A stretch of 56,158 bases of DNA from positions 1 to 56,158 of the forward strand of contig DASQGZ010000015.1 in NCBI GenBank assembly GCA_035632315.1. Direction: 5' to 3'. The notes beneath the pieces were generated by a model. It saw nothing but the letters and a program-made list of their open reading frames with translations. It did no database searches and had not been told where the DNA came from. Positions 7,942-15,169 of this stretch are shown here, piece after piece. The stretch is from JAFDZW01 sp035632315. Its GTDB lineage: Bacteria > Bacteroidota > Ignavibacteria > Palsa-1295. Position numbers and translations under genes: made by a program. Numbering within the stretch: the stretch's first letter is position 1; each line of letters begins with the position of its first letter.

Positions 7942-7966
7942 TTAATCATTCATTCAAAGGACAACA

Positions 7967-8599
7967 ATGAAATACATTCAGAAACATCGCATTTTACTTG
8001 CAAGTCTTTTCATTCTTGCAGTTACTGTTCTTGCTTCGAATTCGTTCGCTGCGCTTAATGCCTATATGGTGTTCAAAGGCCAGACGAACGGAAAAACCTA
8101 TAAAGCGACACCGGATGCCGACGGCAAATTCACATTTTCGAATGTCGATTCGGGAATGTACAGCCTGATACTCGTTATCGACGCAGCGGGCAATGCGCCG
8201 CCAAGCGCTGAGAAAAAGAAAAGCGACGAGCATCCGAAGTCGATCGAGCTGATGAGCTTTTCGTGGGGCGCAACGAATGCAGGCGCGAGAATCACGAACC
8301 GCCCGCAAGGCTCGAACGCACAACTGAGCTCGGCAAGCAAAACCGGCGCTCCGGCAAGTCCGACGTTCACACCGGATGTAGTCGGCCAGTATCAAACACG
8401 CGTCGCAACCGGCGACCTCAACGGAGATGGCATACCCGATGTGATCGTTTCATCAGTAACTGCGACGATCGACACACATTCTGCCGATGCGAGCCAAGTT
8501 TCGACTGTCATATTACAGAATGTTTTAGTGACAAGCGCGTGCTCACCAACCGGAAAAGTGACCTCAAGAGGTTGGGATATTAAAGCAAACACAAAGTAA
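7967..8599 (+). CDS. Secreted Hcp-like beta-barrel protein with an inserted segment
   Basis: Protein of 210 aa with a signal peptide (residues 1-28, ending SNSFAA). The next part, NAYMVFKGQTNGKTYKA, then IELMSFSWGATNAG, and near the C terminus VILQNVLVTSACSP and SRGWDIKANTK, follows the order of the Hcp tube-protein fold (opening strand with F-x-K/F-x-G, then L-S-F-S-W-G, closing strands with V-x-L-x-N-V-L). Two segments interrupt it: GKFTFSNVDSGMYSLILVI resembles a carboxypeptidase-regulatory-like strand pair, and GDLNGDGIPDVIVSS is an FG-GAP/EF-hand-like calcium loop. True Hcp is cytoplasmic before type VI export and has no signal peptide, so this is more likely an extracellular relative. 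No type VI genes are in the window. The assignment is moderate. Confidence 0.55.
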   Translation: MKYIQKHRILLASLFILAVTVLASNSFAALNAYMVFKGQTNGKTYKATPDADGKFTFSNVDSGMYSLILVIDAAGNAPPSAEKKKSDEHPKSIELMSFSWGATNAGARITNRPQGSNAQLSSASKTGAPASPTFTPDVVGQYQTRVATGDLNGDGIPDVIVSSVTATIDTHSADASQVSTVILQNVLVTSACSPTGKVTSRGWDIKANTK

Positions 8600-8624
8600 T
8601 TTTTGCCACGAATATCACCCCACA

Positions 8625-8655
8625 GACCTCTTCTGTTTCAGAAGGGGTTTTTTTA
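8625..8655 (+). terminator. Intrinsic terminator after the Hcp-like gene
   Basis: Stem CCTCTTCTG / CAGAAGGGG (two G-U pairs) with TTT loop, followed by seven T. Confidence 0.8.
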
Positions 8656-8747
8656 TTGATAGGATTTTGAACATTCTCCGTATAGGATTCGCAGGGCACG
8701 CCGGGTTACGACGAGGTGAAGCGGATGGCGGAGGCTCTTGAGGTTAC

Positions 8748-8811
8748 GAGTAATGAGTAACGGGTAACCAGAAGAGATATTTTCCACTGGTTACCCGTTA
8801 CGTATTCACTC
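8748..8811. repeat. Long imperfect hairpin between convergent genes
   Basis: Arms of about 24 bases face each other across 15 bases; the inner 15 bp (GTAACGGGTAACCAG / CTGGTTACCCGTTAC) pair perfectly. It lies after the terminator and just before the 3' end of the DUF4242 gene. There is no T-run, so it looks like a dispersed palindromic element rather than a terminator. Confidence 0.7.
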
Positions 8812-8830
8812 CATCAGAAACAGCAGCACG

Positions 8831-9082
8831 CTAAGCGCCTTCTTGTACTTCGATGACTTGGTCGGCAACAAGCCCATGCGCTTCGCGATGAACCGCGATC
8901 GCCGCTTCTCTATTTGGTGCTTTGACAAGGCAGAATACTTTACCGGTACCTTCATCGTACCAATATTTTAAGTACTCTACTCCGTATTTTTCCTGCGTTG
9001 CGAGATCCGCTGCATGCGCTCCGGCAACAGCTTCTTTGGTGAGGCCGGGGATCTCTTCGTGGATGTCCATAAATAATGGCAT
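8831..9082 (-). CDS. DUF4242 domain protein (SCO4226-like small ferredoxin-fold protein)
   Basis: Protein of 83 aa. It begins MPLFMDIHEEIPGLTKEAV and continues HAADLATQEKYGVEYLKYWYDEGTG, VFCLVKAPNREAAIAVHREAHGLVAD. This is the DUF4242 pattern, a compact ferredoxin-like fold; the Streptomyces member SCO4226 binds nickel. His8, His23, Cys and His in V-F-C-L-V and H-R-E-A-H are candidate ligands. AAGGAGA lies about 6 nt upstream of ATG 9082, which selects this start over in-frame ATG 9133. A TATATTTG promoter box is at 9204-9197, giving a leader of about 110 nt. The cellular role is unknown. Confidence 0.85.
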   Translation of the reverse strand: MPLFMDIHEEIPGLTKEAVAGAHAADLATQEKYGVEYLKYWYDEGTGKVFCLVKAPNREAAIAVHREAHGLVADQVIEVQEGA

Positions 9083-9196
9083 GTGTTCTCCTTTTTTTAG
9101 GATGTGAATTACTGATTTTGAAATGTTCGACAACGCGATGCATTATCAACGCATCGGTGCTGGGAAACTTTGGAATGAAGGACAAACTTCACACCC

Positions 9197-9204
9197 CAAA
9201 TATA
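9197..9204 (-). promoter_or_regulatory. TAnnTTTG promoter box of the DUF4242 gene
   Basis: TATATTTG on the minus strand, about 115 nt before the ATG. No clear -33 TTG. Confidence 0.45.
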
Positions 9205-9225
9205 CGGGAATTCTCTCGAGACCCT

Positions 9226-9344
9226 TGTCTGAACCATGATTTGGGGGGATTTTAGGAATGAACGGGATGAAATCCAAATCCTCTTAATCCCAAGAATCCC
9301 CCCAAGCTTGTCCTGAGCGAAGCGAATGGATCATGGCTCAGACA
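9226..9344. repeat. Complete 119-bp element with terminal inverted repeats
   Basis: The left end TGTCTGAACCATGAT and right end ATCATGGCTCAGACA are inverted copies (14 of 15), and GGGGGGATT / AATCCCCCC further in also pair. The core has a GGGATGAAATCC stretch. Partial copies lie at 3006-3031 and 4212-4261. It has no coding capacity of its own, so it resembles a MITE or a large palindromic repeat. Together with flanks it makes up most of the gene-free stretch 9083-9395. Confidence 0.8.
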
Positions 9345-9395
9345 ATTTCCCACCGCAACCACCCTCCGCTTCCGTGCGTTTACACCGCGCTTATT

Positions 9396-10469
9396 ATGTT
9401 ACTCGAAAAATTACAAAATATCCACGACAAATTCGCTGAGGTCGAGCGTTCGCTTGCCAACCCATCTCAGATGGGCGACCAAAAGCGGATGGCTTCGCTG
9501 GCGCGCGAACGGCGGCAGCTTATTCCGATCGAGGAAGCATATCATAAATATAAAAAACTCTCCGATGATCTTTCGGGCGCGCGCGAAGTCCTCAAAGATA
9601 CTCGCGACCCGGAAATGCGGGCGATGGCAGAAGACGAAATGCATTCGCTTGAAGATGAACTTGCGAAGTACGATGAAGAAGTAAAATATCTTCTCGTGCC
9701 GCAGGACCCCGACGACAGCCGCAACTGCATTATCGAAATTCGCGCCGGCACCGGCGGGGACGAAGCCGCGCTCTTCGCCGGCGATCTTTACCGGATGTAT
9801 ATGCGCTACGCCGAACGGCAAGGCTGGAAAATGGATACGATCGATTTCAGCGAGACGGGTCTTAAAGGCTTCAAAGAAATTTCGTTTTCGCTCGAAGGCG
9901 AAAATGTGTTCGGCAAAATGAAATGGGAAGGCGGTGTCCACCGTGTGCAGCGCGTACCTGCGACCGAAACGCAAGGACGCATTCATACCAGCGCTGCGAC
10001 AGTTGCCGTGCTGCCGGAAGTTGAGGATATCGAAGTTGACATTAATATGAACGATGTCCGCGTGGATATTTTCCGAAGCGGCGGTAAAGGCGGGCAGAAC
10101 GTCAATAAAGTCGAGACCGCCGTGCGGCTGACGCATATTCCGACGGGTATCGTCGTCAGTTGTCAGGAAGAACGTTCACAATTAAAAAATCGCAACAAAG
10201 CGATGAAGGTACTTCGCTCACGTTTGTACGAGTATGCCAAAGAAGCGGCAGATTCGAAGTACAGCGCCGAGCGCAAAGCACAGGTCGGATCGGGCGATCG
10301 CTCCGATAAAATCCGCACCTATAATTTTCCGCAGGACCGCCTCACCGATCACCGTATCGGCCTGGCGCTGCATAACCTCCCCGGCATCCTCGACGGCGAC
10401 CTCGACGGCCTCATCGAACAACTCCGCATCGCCGACCGAGCGAAGAGGCTGGCAGAAGCGGGCGGATGA
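9396..10469 (+). CDS. prfA: Peptide chain release factor 1
   Basis: Protein of 357 aa, the usual length for RF1. It recognises UAA and UAG in the ribosomal A site and triggers peptidyl-tRNA hydrolysis. The stop-recognition tripeptide Pro-Ala-Thr is at residues 188-190 (QRVPATETQG) and the catalytic Gly-Gly-Gln at 232-234 (GGKGGQNVNKVET), with Gln the methylation target in other bacteria. PAT rather than SPF marks it as RF1, not RF2. I place the start at ATG 9396 (LLEKLQNIHDKF); an in-frame ATG at 9333 lies inside the dispersed repeat and would add 21 non-conserved residues. No hemK/prmC gene follows directly; the next gene is a lipoprotein with its own promoter. Confidence 0.97.
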   Translation: MLLEKLQNIHDKFAEVERSLANPSQMGDQKRMASLARERRQLIPIEEAYHKYKKLSDDLSGAREVLKDTRDPEMRAMAEDEMHSLEDELAKYDEEVKYLLVPQDPDDSRNCIIEIRAGTGGDEAALFAGDLYRMYMRYAERQGWKMDTIDFSETGLKGFKEISFSLEGENVFGKMKWEGGVHRVQRVPATETQGRIHTSAATVAVLPEVEDIEVDINMNDVRVDIFRSGGKGGQNVNKVETAVRLTHIPTGIVVSCQEERSQLKNRNKAMKVLRSRLYEYAKEAADSKYSAERKAQVGSGDRSDKIRTYNFPQDRLTDHRIGLALHNLPGILDGDLDGLIEQLRIADRAKRLAEAGG

Positions 10470-10585
10470 GAGGGGATCTAAAATTAAAAATGTAACATTA
10501 AGGATGCTAAAAGGTATTCTCGTGCCTTCGTACTTACGATAAATTTCTCCCGAATTTACCGCTGCGTCCGTTGGAAATTATGCCG

Positions 10586-10593
10586 TATCTTTG
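10586..10593 (+). promoter_or_regulatory. TAnnTTTG promoter box of the DUF6252-like lipoprotein gene
   Basis: TATCTTTG, ending 42 nt before the ATG at 10636. Confidence 0.5.
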
Positions 10594-10635
10594 TAGGTGC
10601 GTCTTGTTTGTATTTACAAATCATCGTACGTCATT

Positions 10636-11175
10636 ATGAAGAAAATATCGAATATATTCGCCGTGGTTGCGATCATCGCAATGATGTTCGTTTCCTGCAG
10701 CAAGGACAGCAACCCGAGTTCGAGTAATTCCAATTCGACCGATATTCCGCCAAATCAAATGAATGCGACTATTGACGGGACATCGCAAACATTCACTTGT
10801 TACGGATTCAAATTCGTTGTCTTCGGCGACTCGAGCATTATTGTTGTGGGAGCAGATATTTCCGGTAAGGGCGTCGGGGTCAGCCTGACAGGTTACCGGT
10901 CTGCCGGCACATACCAGGTCGGTGTTACCGATACAACCGGGGGAGCGATCCGTTTTGTGTTGGCAACATATACATTTATAGCCTCTGCAGGCGATACGGT
11001 CGAATACGCTCCGCCGACCGATATCCCCGGAAAATCGTACGGACAACTCATCATAACTACACTGACCGATTCAGTAATAAAAGGCACGTTCAATGCAACG
11101 CTGCCAAAAAAGAAAGGTATCGCGGGCGGGGCAACGGTGGCGATCTCCGGCGGGTTTAACACGAGTTTACAGTAA
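10636..11175 (+). CDS. Lipoprotein, DUF6252-like
   Basis: Protein of 179 aa. The signal sequence MKKISNIFAVVAIIAMMFVSC ends in a lipobox (FVSC), followed by a Ser/Asn-rich linker (residues 22-38). The mature domain is all beta: QMNATIDGTSQTFTCYG, VGVSLTGYRSAGTYQVG, YGQLIITTLTDSVIKGTFNATL and a closing AISGGFNTSL. The pattern of an N-terminal M-x-A-x-I-D-G strand and a C-terminal I-K-G-T-F strand with G-F-N resembles DUF6252-type Bacteroidota lipoproteins, which have no known function. The start is ATG 10636, where the signal sequence begins. A TATCTTTG box lies 42 nt upstream. It is probably outer-membrane anchored. Confidence 0.75.
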   Translation: MKKISNIFAVVAIIAMMFVSCSKDSNPSSSNSNSTDIPPNQMNATIDGTSQTFTCYGFKFVVFGDSSIIVVGADISGKGVGVSLTGYRSAGTYQVGVTDTTGGAIRFVLATYTFIASAGDTVEYAPPTDIPGKSYGQLIITTLTDSVIKGTFNATLPKKKGIAGGATVAISGGFNTSLQ

Positions 11176-11482
11176 CGGATCGATCACCGAAATCCCTGCC
11201 AAATAGCCGCAAAATATACTCGTATTACCTCTCCATAAATTCTTTATTTTAAGGGAATTTTACTAAGGAGTGCCTGTTGTAGGTTCCGTATTAACTTAAC
11301 GGTTTCGCAGAGTTACGGCAACTGTATTTGAGAGAGAGAACGAGTAGTGTGAGCGGTGTGAGGCGCACGAGACTTTTTTACGAAAGATCGGCTTCGGACT
11401 TTCCCCAGTTCTACGAATTCCTTCAGGAAGATACCCCATACCCAGCGGCGCCAATGTTTCATCTGTATTTTATTCTTGTTTT
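11176..11482 (+). other. Gene-free 307-nt leader region, possibly a structured RNA
   Basis: No reading frame of note. The stretch contains several small inverted repeats (for example CCGTATTAAC with GTTACGG, and TTCCTTCAGGAA) and purine-rich GAGAGAGAGAACGAG, and is unlike the other intergenic regions, which carry dispersed repeats. It lies just upstream of an RRM protein gene. I do not recognise tmRNA, RNase P, SRP or a known riboswitch. A long 5' leader or a separate small RNA is possible. Confidence 0.3.
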
Positions 11483-11815
11483 ATGAAAATCTACGTAGGA
11501 GGTCTGCCTTACCAGGTGACCGATGAGCAGCTCGCTCAGTTATTTGCAAGTTACGGCGACGTTCAGAGCGCGAAGATCATTATGGATCGTCAGTCTGGAC
11601 GCAGCAAAGGGTTCGGCTTTGTAGAAATGGAAGACGAGTCCGGAAAAAAAGCGATGGAAGAACTTAACGGTGCCGAGCTCGGCGGCCGTACGCTGACTGT
11701 CAACGAAGCACGTCCGCAGGACAGCCGTCCTTCAGGCGGTGGCGGCGGCGGTTATCGCGGAGGCGGTGGCGGCGGCGGAGATCGCGGCGGCCGCGGCGGC
11801 GGACGAAATTGGTAA
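11483..11815 (+). CDS. RRM-type RNA-binding protein with glycine-rich tail
   Basis: Protein of 110 aa made of a single RNA recognition motif (residues 1-80) and a Gly/Arg tail. RNP2 is IYVGGL at residues 2-7 and RNP1 is KGFGFVEM near residue 40, with the aromatic residues that stack on RNA bases present. The tail is almost purely GGG, RGG and YRGGG. This is the layout of bacterial Rbp proteins of cyanobacteria and Bacteroidota, some of which are induced by cold and bind AU-rich single-stranded RNA. A strong terminator follows at 11837. Its 307-nt upstream region is unusually long and could be a regulatory leader. Family sure; cold induction is inferred from relatives. Confidence 0.95.
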   Translation: MKIYVGGLPYQVTDEQLAQLFASYGDVQSAKIIMDRQSGRSKGFGFVEMEDESGKKAMEELNGAELGGRTLTVNEARPQDSRPSGGGGGGYRGGGGGGGDRGGRGGGRNW

Positions 11816-11836
11816 GACACCAATACCCAAAAATGT

Positions 11837-11873
11837 AAAACGGCTTGTGAATTTCACAAGCCGTTTTTTTTTA
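11837..11873 (+). terminator. Strong intrinsic terminator
   Basis: Perfect stem CGGCTTGTGA / TCACAAGCCG, three-base loop, flanked by AAAA and a run of nine T. Confidence 0.92.
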
Positions 11874-12076
11874 TCTTCTTTTTTTTGCAACAGTTATGGA
11901 GATGATATCCCGCTTACAAGAATTAACAGAAACTTAATGACTCGGCGCGGGTTAACTTTTGTTGTTATCCGTCGCCAACGGGATAGTGTTTTGTACTATT
12001 GAACTGCACATCATTTGTCATACACAATGACCAATGGGCCGTCGGCGAACAGATAATCCTTTTTCCCGTAAAAAAA

Positions 12077-14344
12077 ATGCTGCACACGTTCCCCCGGCGC
12101 GGAGCATTCTTCATCAATGCTTTCGTCTGTCTGTTATTCGGCTCCGCATGCGCACAAGAAGGAGCCTACACGAGTTCGCTCTCCGTTTCGCAAGGCGATA
12201 CACTTTCGTTCTTTGTCTCGACGACATTTCAAACCTATGATGTCGGTATCGTTCGTCTCGGCGAGATCCGAACGGATATTCTTACCATTCACAGCATCAC
12301 GGGCGGATATCAGCCGATCTCGGATAGTGCATTTTTTTATGGCTGTCATTGGAAGCCAAGTTTTTCGCTGGCGATCCCGCAGGATTTCAAACCGGGCGTT
12401 TATGAAGCAGATATTCCGACGGGCTCCGGGATGAAGCAAATTGTTTTTGTCGTCAAGAGCAGCACGCTTGCAAGCACATCGCGAACAGTTGTCTGCCTGA
12501 CGACGAACACGTGGCAGGCATATAATAATTGGGGCGGCAAAAGTTTGTATAATTATAATTCGAAGAACGACACCGGCTCGGTGAAGGTCTCGTTCGATCG
12601 GCCGTTCGCTGATACGGCTGCAGGTCTCTATTTCCGGTGGACGGATAAATTAGTGAAGTGGCTCGACCGCGAAGGCATCGACGCAGAATTTTGCACGAAT
12701 CAGGATCTCGACCGCGATCCACATTTCTTAGATAAGTACGATGTGTTCGTCACGGTCGGTCACGATGAATATTGGTCTCACGCCGAGCGGTCGCAGTGCC
12801 AGCAGTTCGTTGATCGCGGCGGACGGATGGTCGTGCTTTCGGGAAATACGTGTTGGTGGCAGGTGCGCTTCGAAAATAATTTTCATACGCTCGTCTGCTA
12901 TCGCGATTCGAGTAAAGATCCGTTCTGCCCGAAACAAGATTCGCTTGTGACATCGGTCTGGAGCCGGCCGCCGGTCAACAACAAGCCGAACAAACTCTTC
13001 GGCTCGAATTTCGAGTTCGGCGGCTACGTCAACGACAACGGCTTGTTTGCTGCATCGCAAGGTTATGGCGGCTACATGGCATACCGCACGTCAAGCTGGA
13101 TCTATGACGGCACCGGCATCGCTGACGGCGATGTCATCGGTCAGTCGTCGGCGATCGTCGGTTATGAATGCGACGGCGTTTCGTTTGATTTTTCGAACGG
13201 ACTTCCCGTCCCGACCGGTGATGACGGTACGCCTGCGGGATATTTTATTCTCGGCATTTCACCCGAATGCAACAGCCACGGAATGTTCATCGGCAATGCG
13301 GCGATGGGATATATGGCGAAGCCGCATGGCGGCGCCGTCTTTAACGCCGCGACAACGAACTGGACGAACGCACTCGATTCGAACGACGCAGTGATCTCGC
13401 AAATAACATATAATATATTCAAACATTTTCGCGATACGCATTCGCTGCCGCCGGAGATCGTCAGCTATGCCCCGGTGACGATCACGCAGGATACGATCAT
13501 TCACGAGAATGTTTTTCTTTCACACGAAACGATCGGCATTGCCGACGATATTACCGATACGTTCGCCGTTCATGCCGTCGATCCATCAGGGCATAAACTC
13601 AGCTACCGATGGGATATTAACGGCGTTACAGCCGGGCATGATTCGATACTCTTTGTAACGCCGGCGATGAAAGGAAATTATTCGCAGCAGGTTCCGGTGC
13701 ATGGGGTCGTTAGTAACGGCAGCGATACTGCTTCGGTCGATTGGTATATGTTGTCGTCGCCGATCCGTTTTCTCTCATCGCCGCCGACATCGCCGATGCA
13801 GCGCGGAAATATTTTTTCATACCGCGCGCATGCGCGTTCGCGATTCGATAATCGCCCGAAATTCGTTATCAAGAGCGCGCCAAGCTGGCTCAAGATCACG
13901 CCCGCCGGAGTGGTCCACATACCGCTCGATACGGTCCCCGGAATGTATCCCGTGACGATCGCCGCGACCGACCGCCACGGCAATACGGTCAATCAAACGT
14001 TTAATATCTATATTACAGATACGTTGCAAAGCCGCGTCCACACTGCCGGCGATGTGCTGTCGGTTAACAGTTTTCCAAATCCGTTCTCTACGCGAACGAC
14101 ACTCACGCTTTCGCTTCGTGAATCGAGCTCTGTGTCGCTGCATATTTGGAATTCGCTCGGAATGACGGTTCGCGATCTCTTCGCGAATGAACGGCTCGAA
14201 CCGGGATCGCAATATGAATTTAATTGGGACGGCACGGACAACAACGGTGCACAGGTTCCGGCGGGAATATATTTTTGTGCATTTACGATCGAAACATCGT
14301 CAGGCAACGCGGCGCAGCTCGTGCGGAAAGTCGTAAAGTTTTAG
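12077..14344 (+). CDS. T9SS secreted protein with N,N-dimethylformamidase beta-subunit-like domain
   Basis: Protein of about 755 aa. The signal peptide is MLHTFPRRGAFFINAFVCLLFGSACAQ. Residues 30-460 resemble the large-subunit C-terminal region of N,N-dimethylformamidase (CLTTNTWQAYNNWGGKSLY, VFVTVGHDEYWSHAERSQ, GGRMVVLSGNTCWWQ). In the true enzyme a mononuclear iron site hydrolyses dimethylformamide; here the substrate is unknown and the small subunit is absent. Residues about 480-670 hold two Ig/cadherin-like domains (KLSYRWDINGV; PSWLKITPAGVVHIPL). The C terminus is a FlgD-like T9SS sorting domain (SFPNPFSTRTTLTLSL, NWDGTDNNGAQVPAGIY). I chose ATG 12077 because the signal peptide starts there; an in-frame TTG at 11999 gives a non-signal extension. 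Likely a cell-surface enzyme or carbohydrate-acting protein. Confidence 0.85.
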   Translation: MLHTFPRRGAFFINAFVCLLFGSACAQEGAYTSSLSVSQGDTLSFFVSTTFQTYDVGIVRLGEIRTDILTIHSITGGYQPISDSAFFYGCHWKPSFSLAIPQDFKPGVYEADIPTGSGMKQIVFVVKSSTLASTSRTVVCLTTNTWQAYNNWGGKSLYNYNSKNDTGSVKVSFDRPFADTAAGLYFRWTDKLVKWLDREGIDAEFCTNQDLDRDPHFLDKYDVFVTVGHDEYWSHAERSQCQQFVDRGGRMVVLSGNTCWWQVRFENNFHTLVCYRDSSKDPFCPKQDSLVTSVWSRPPVNNKPNKLFGSNFEFGGYVNDNGLFAASQGYGGYMAYRTSSWIYDGTGIADGDVIGQSSAIVGYECDGVSFDFSNGLPVPTGDDGTPAGYFILGISPECNSHGMFIGNAAMGYMAKPHGGAVFNAATTNWTNALDSNDAVISQITYNIFKHFRDTHSLPPEIVSYAPVTITQDTIIHENVFLSHETIGIADDITDTFAVHAVDPSGHKLSYRWDINGVTAGHDSILFVTPAMKGNYSQQVPVHGVVSNGSDTASVDWYMLSSPIRFLSSPPTSPMQRGNIFSYRAHARSRFDNRPKFVIKSAPSWLKITPAGVVHIPLDTVPGMYPVTIAATDRHGNTVNQTFNIYITDTLQSRVHTAGDVLSVNSFPNPFSTRTTLTLSLRESSSVSLHIWNSLGMTVRDLFANERLEPGSQYEFNWDGTDNNGAQVPAGIYFCAFTIETSSGNAAQLVRKVVKF

Positions 14345-14351
14345 GACTGGG

Positions 14352-14460
14352 AAATTCATTATTCACTTTATGATGCTCGTACCTGCGTTTGGCGCCTCGA
14401 GGTATCGGCACTTGCGCTCGAGCTGTGTGCGCTCGCTCTCGCTGCGCGCGGCGGCGAGGC
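14352..14460. repeat. Chimeric scar: copies of a glycosyltransferase 3' end and a restriction-gene 3' end
   Basis: 14352-14393 matches 18454-18495 (39 of 42 bases) at the 3' end of the glycosyltransferase gene. Directly after it, 14397-14460 matches 15245-15308 (59 of 64) at the 3' end of the Type IIG gene. On the minus strand the second part still reads ARSESERTQLERKC in frame, as in the intact gene. It looks like the leftover of another, related copy. The rest of 14345-14494 shows nothing else. Confidence 0.75.
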
Positions 14461-14494
14461 ATTGGCAATATTTAACTTATGAGTGATGTCAATA

Positions 14495-15169
14495 CTATTG
14501 GTAATAGTTTGTCCGAAATTTTTCTAGTGTCGCTTCGTACTCCTCTTCGTTAATTGATCTTGGTTCCGAAACAGGGTTTGCGTTGTTGGACGGATCTATT
14601 TTCAACATCCATGTGGACTGACGTGCATCTTTCGCGACGACCTTTAGCAGAACCTCGTACGCGTGAGGAGCTAGATGCACCCTTGCCGGTTTATACGCGG
14701 CTTCAGAAGCAATCACAATATAGCGGTTATTAGCAAAGTCGAACATCACAAACGTTGCAGCTTGTCGCTCGTAAGGATGTATGTCCATTTTGGGCGAATG
14801 CTTACCATCAATCTCCAAGGACCAAGTAATTCTGTCTTCATAAACGAGCGTTTGATTTGCGGCCGTGATGAAGGAAAGTCCAGATTGCGCGGAGTAGATG
14901 TCAGAAGGGGTATGCTTTATGGAAATGTAGACGAATACATCGCACATAGTAAAAGGACTTTCGTTCAATATGCGGAGGTCCGATTGCATTCCGTGCTGTG
15001 GCACTACAGAAACGTGTACGTGGTTGCCAATGTACCATGCTCTGCAATACTGAAGAAAGAATAAGCCGAGCAATGCACCAGCCAAACCAAAAACTAGCGT
15101 TATCAGACCCTGAATCAGTGCATGGCAAAGGAAGCACGCTGTAATTGAGCTATCGCAAATTATGCTCAT
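14495..15169 (-). CDS. Membrane-anchored hypothetical protein coupled to the Type IIG gene
   Basis: Protein of 224 aa with one strong hydrophobic segment at residues 15-42 (LIQGLITLVFGLAGALLGLFFL) and a mostly beta-strand C-terminal domain of about 180 residues without motifs that I recognise (VSVVPQHGMQSDLRILN, ITWSLEIDGKHSPKMDIHPYE, ARVHLAPHAYEVLLKVVA). Its ATG overlaps the TGA of the restriction-modification gene as ATGA, so the two are translationally coupled and form one operon. That makes it a candidate accessory protein of the restriction system, although coupling alone does not prove a shared role. The anchor would place the C-terminal domain on one side of the inner membrane. Codon choice is less GC-rich than in neighbours, as for the restriction gene, suggesting joint transfer. 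Confidence 0.75.
   Translation of the reverse strand: MSIICDSSITACFLCHALIQGLITLVFGLAGALLGLFFLQYCRAWYIGNHVHVSVVPQHGMQSDLRILNESPFTMCDVFVYISIKHTPSDIYSAQSGLSFITAANQTLVYEDRITWSLEIDGKHSPKMDIHPYERQAATFVMFDFANNRYIVIASEAAYKPARVHLAPHAYEVLLKVVAKDARQSTWMLKIDPSNNANPVSEPRSINEEEYEATLEKFRTNYYQ

Noticed and set aside
7967..8599. Type VI secretion effector or tube protein
   Set aside because: A signal peptide is present and no other type VI component lies in the window.
9333..9395. ATG at 9333 as start of prfA
   Set aside because: The codons lie in the dispersed repeat and in non-conserved sequence; RF1 homology begins at 9396.
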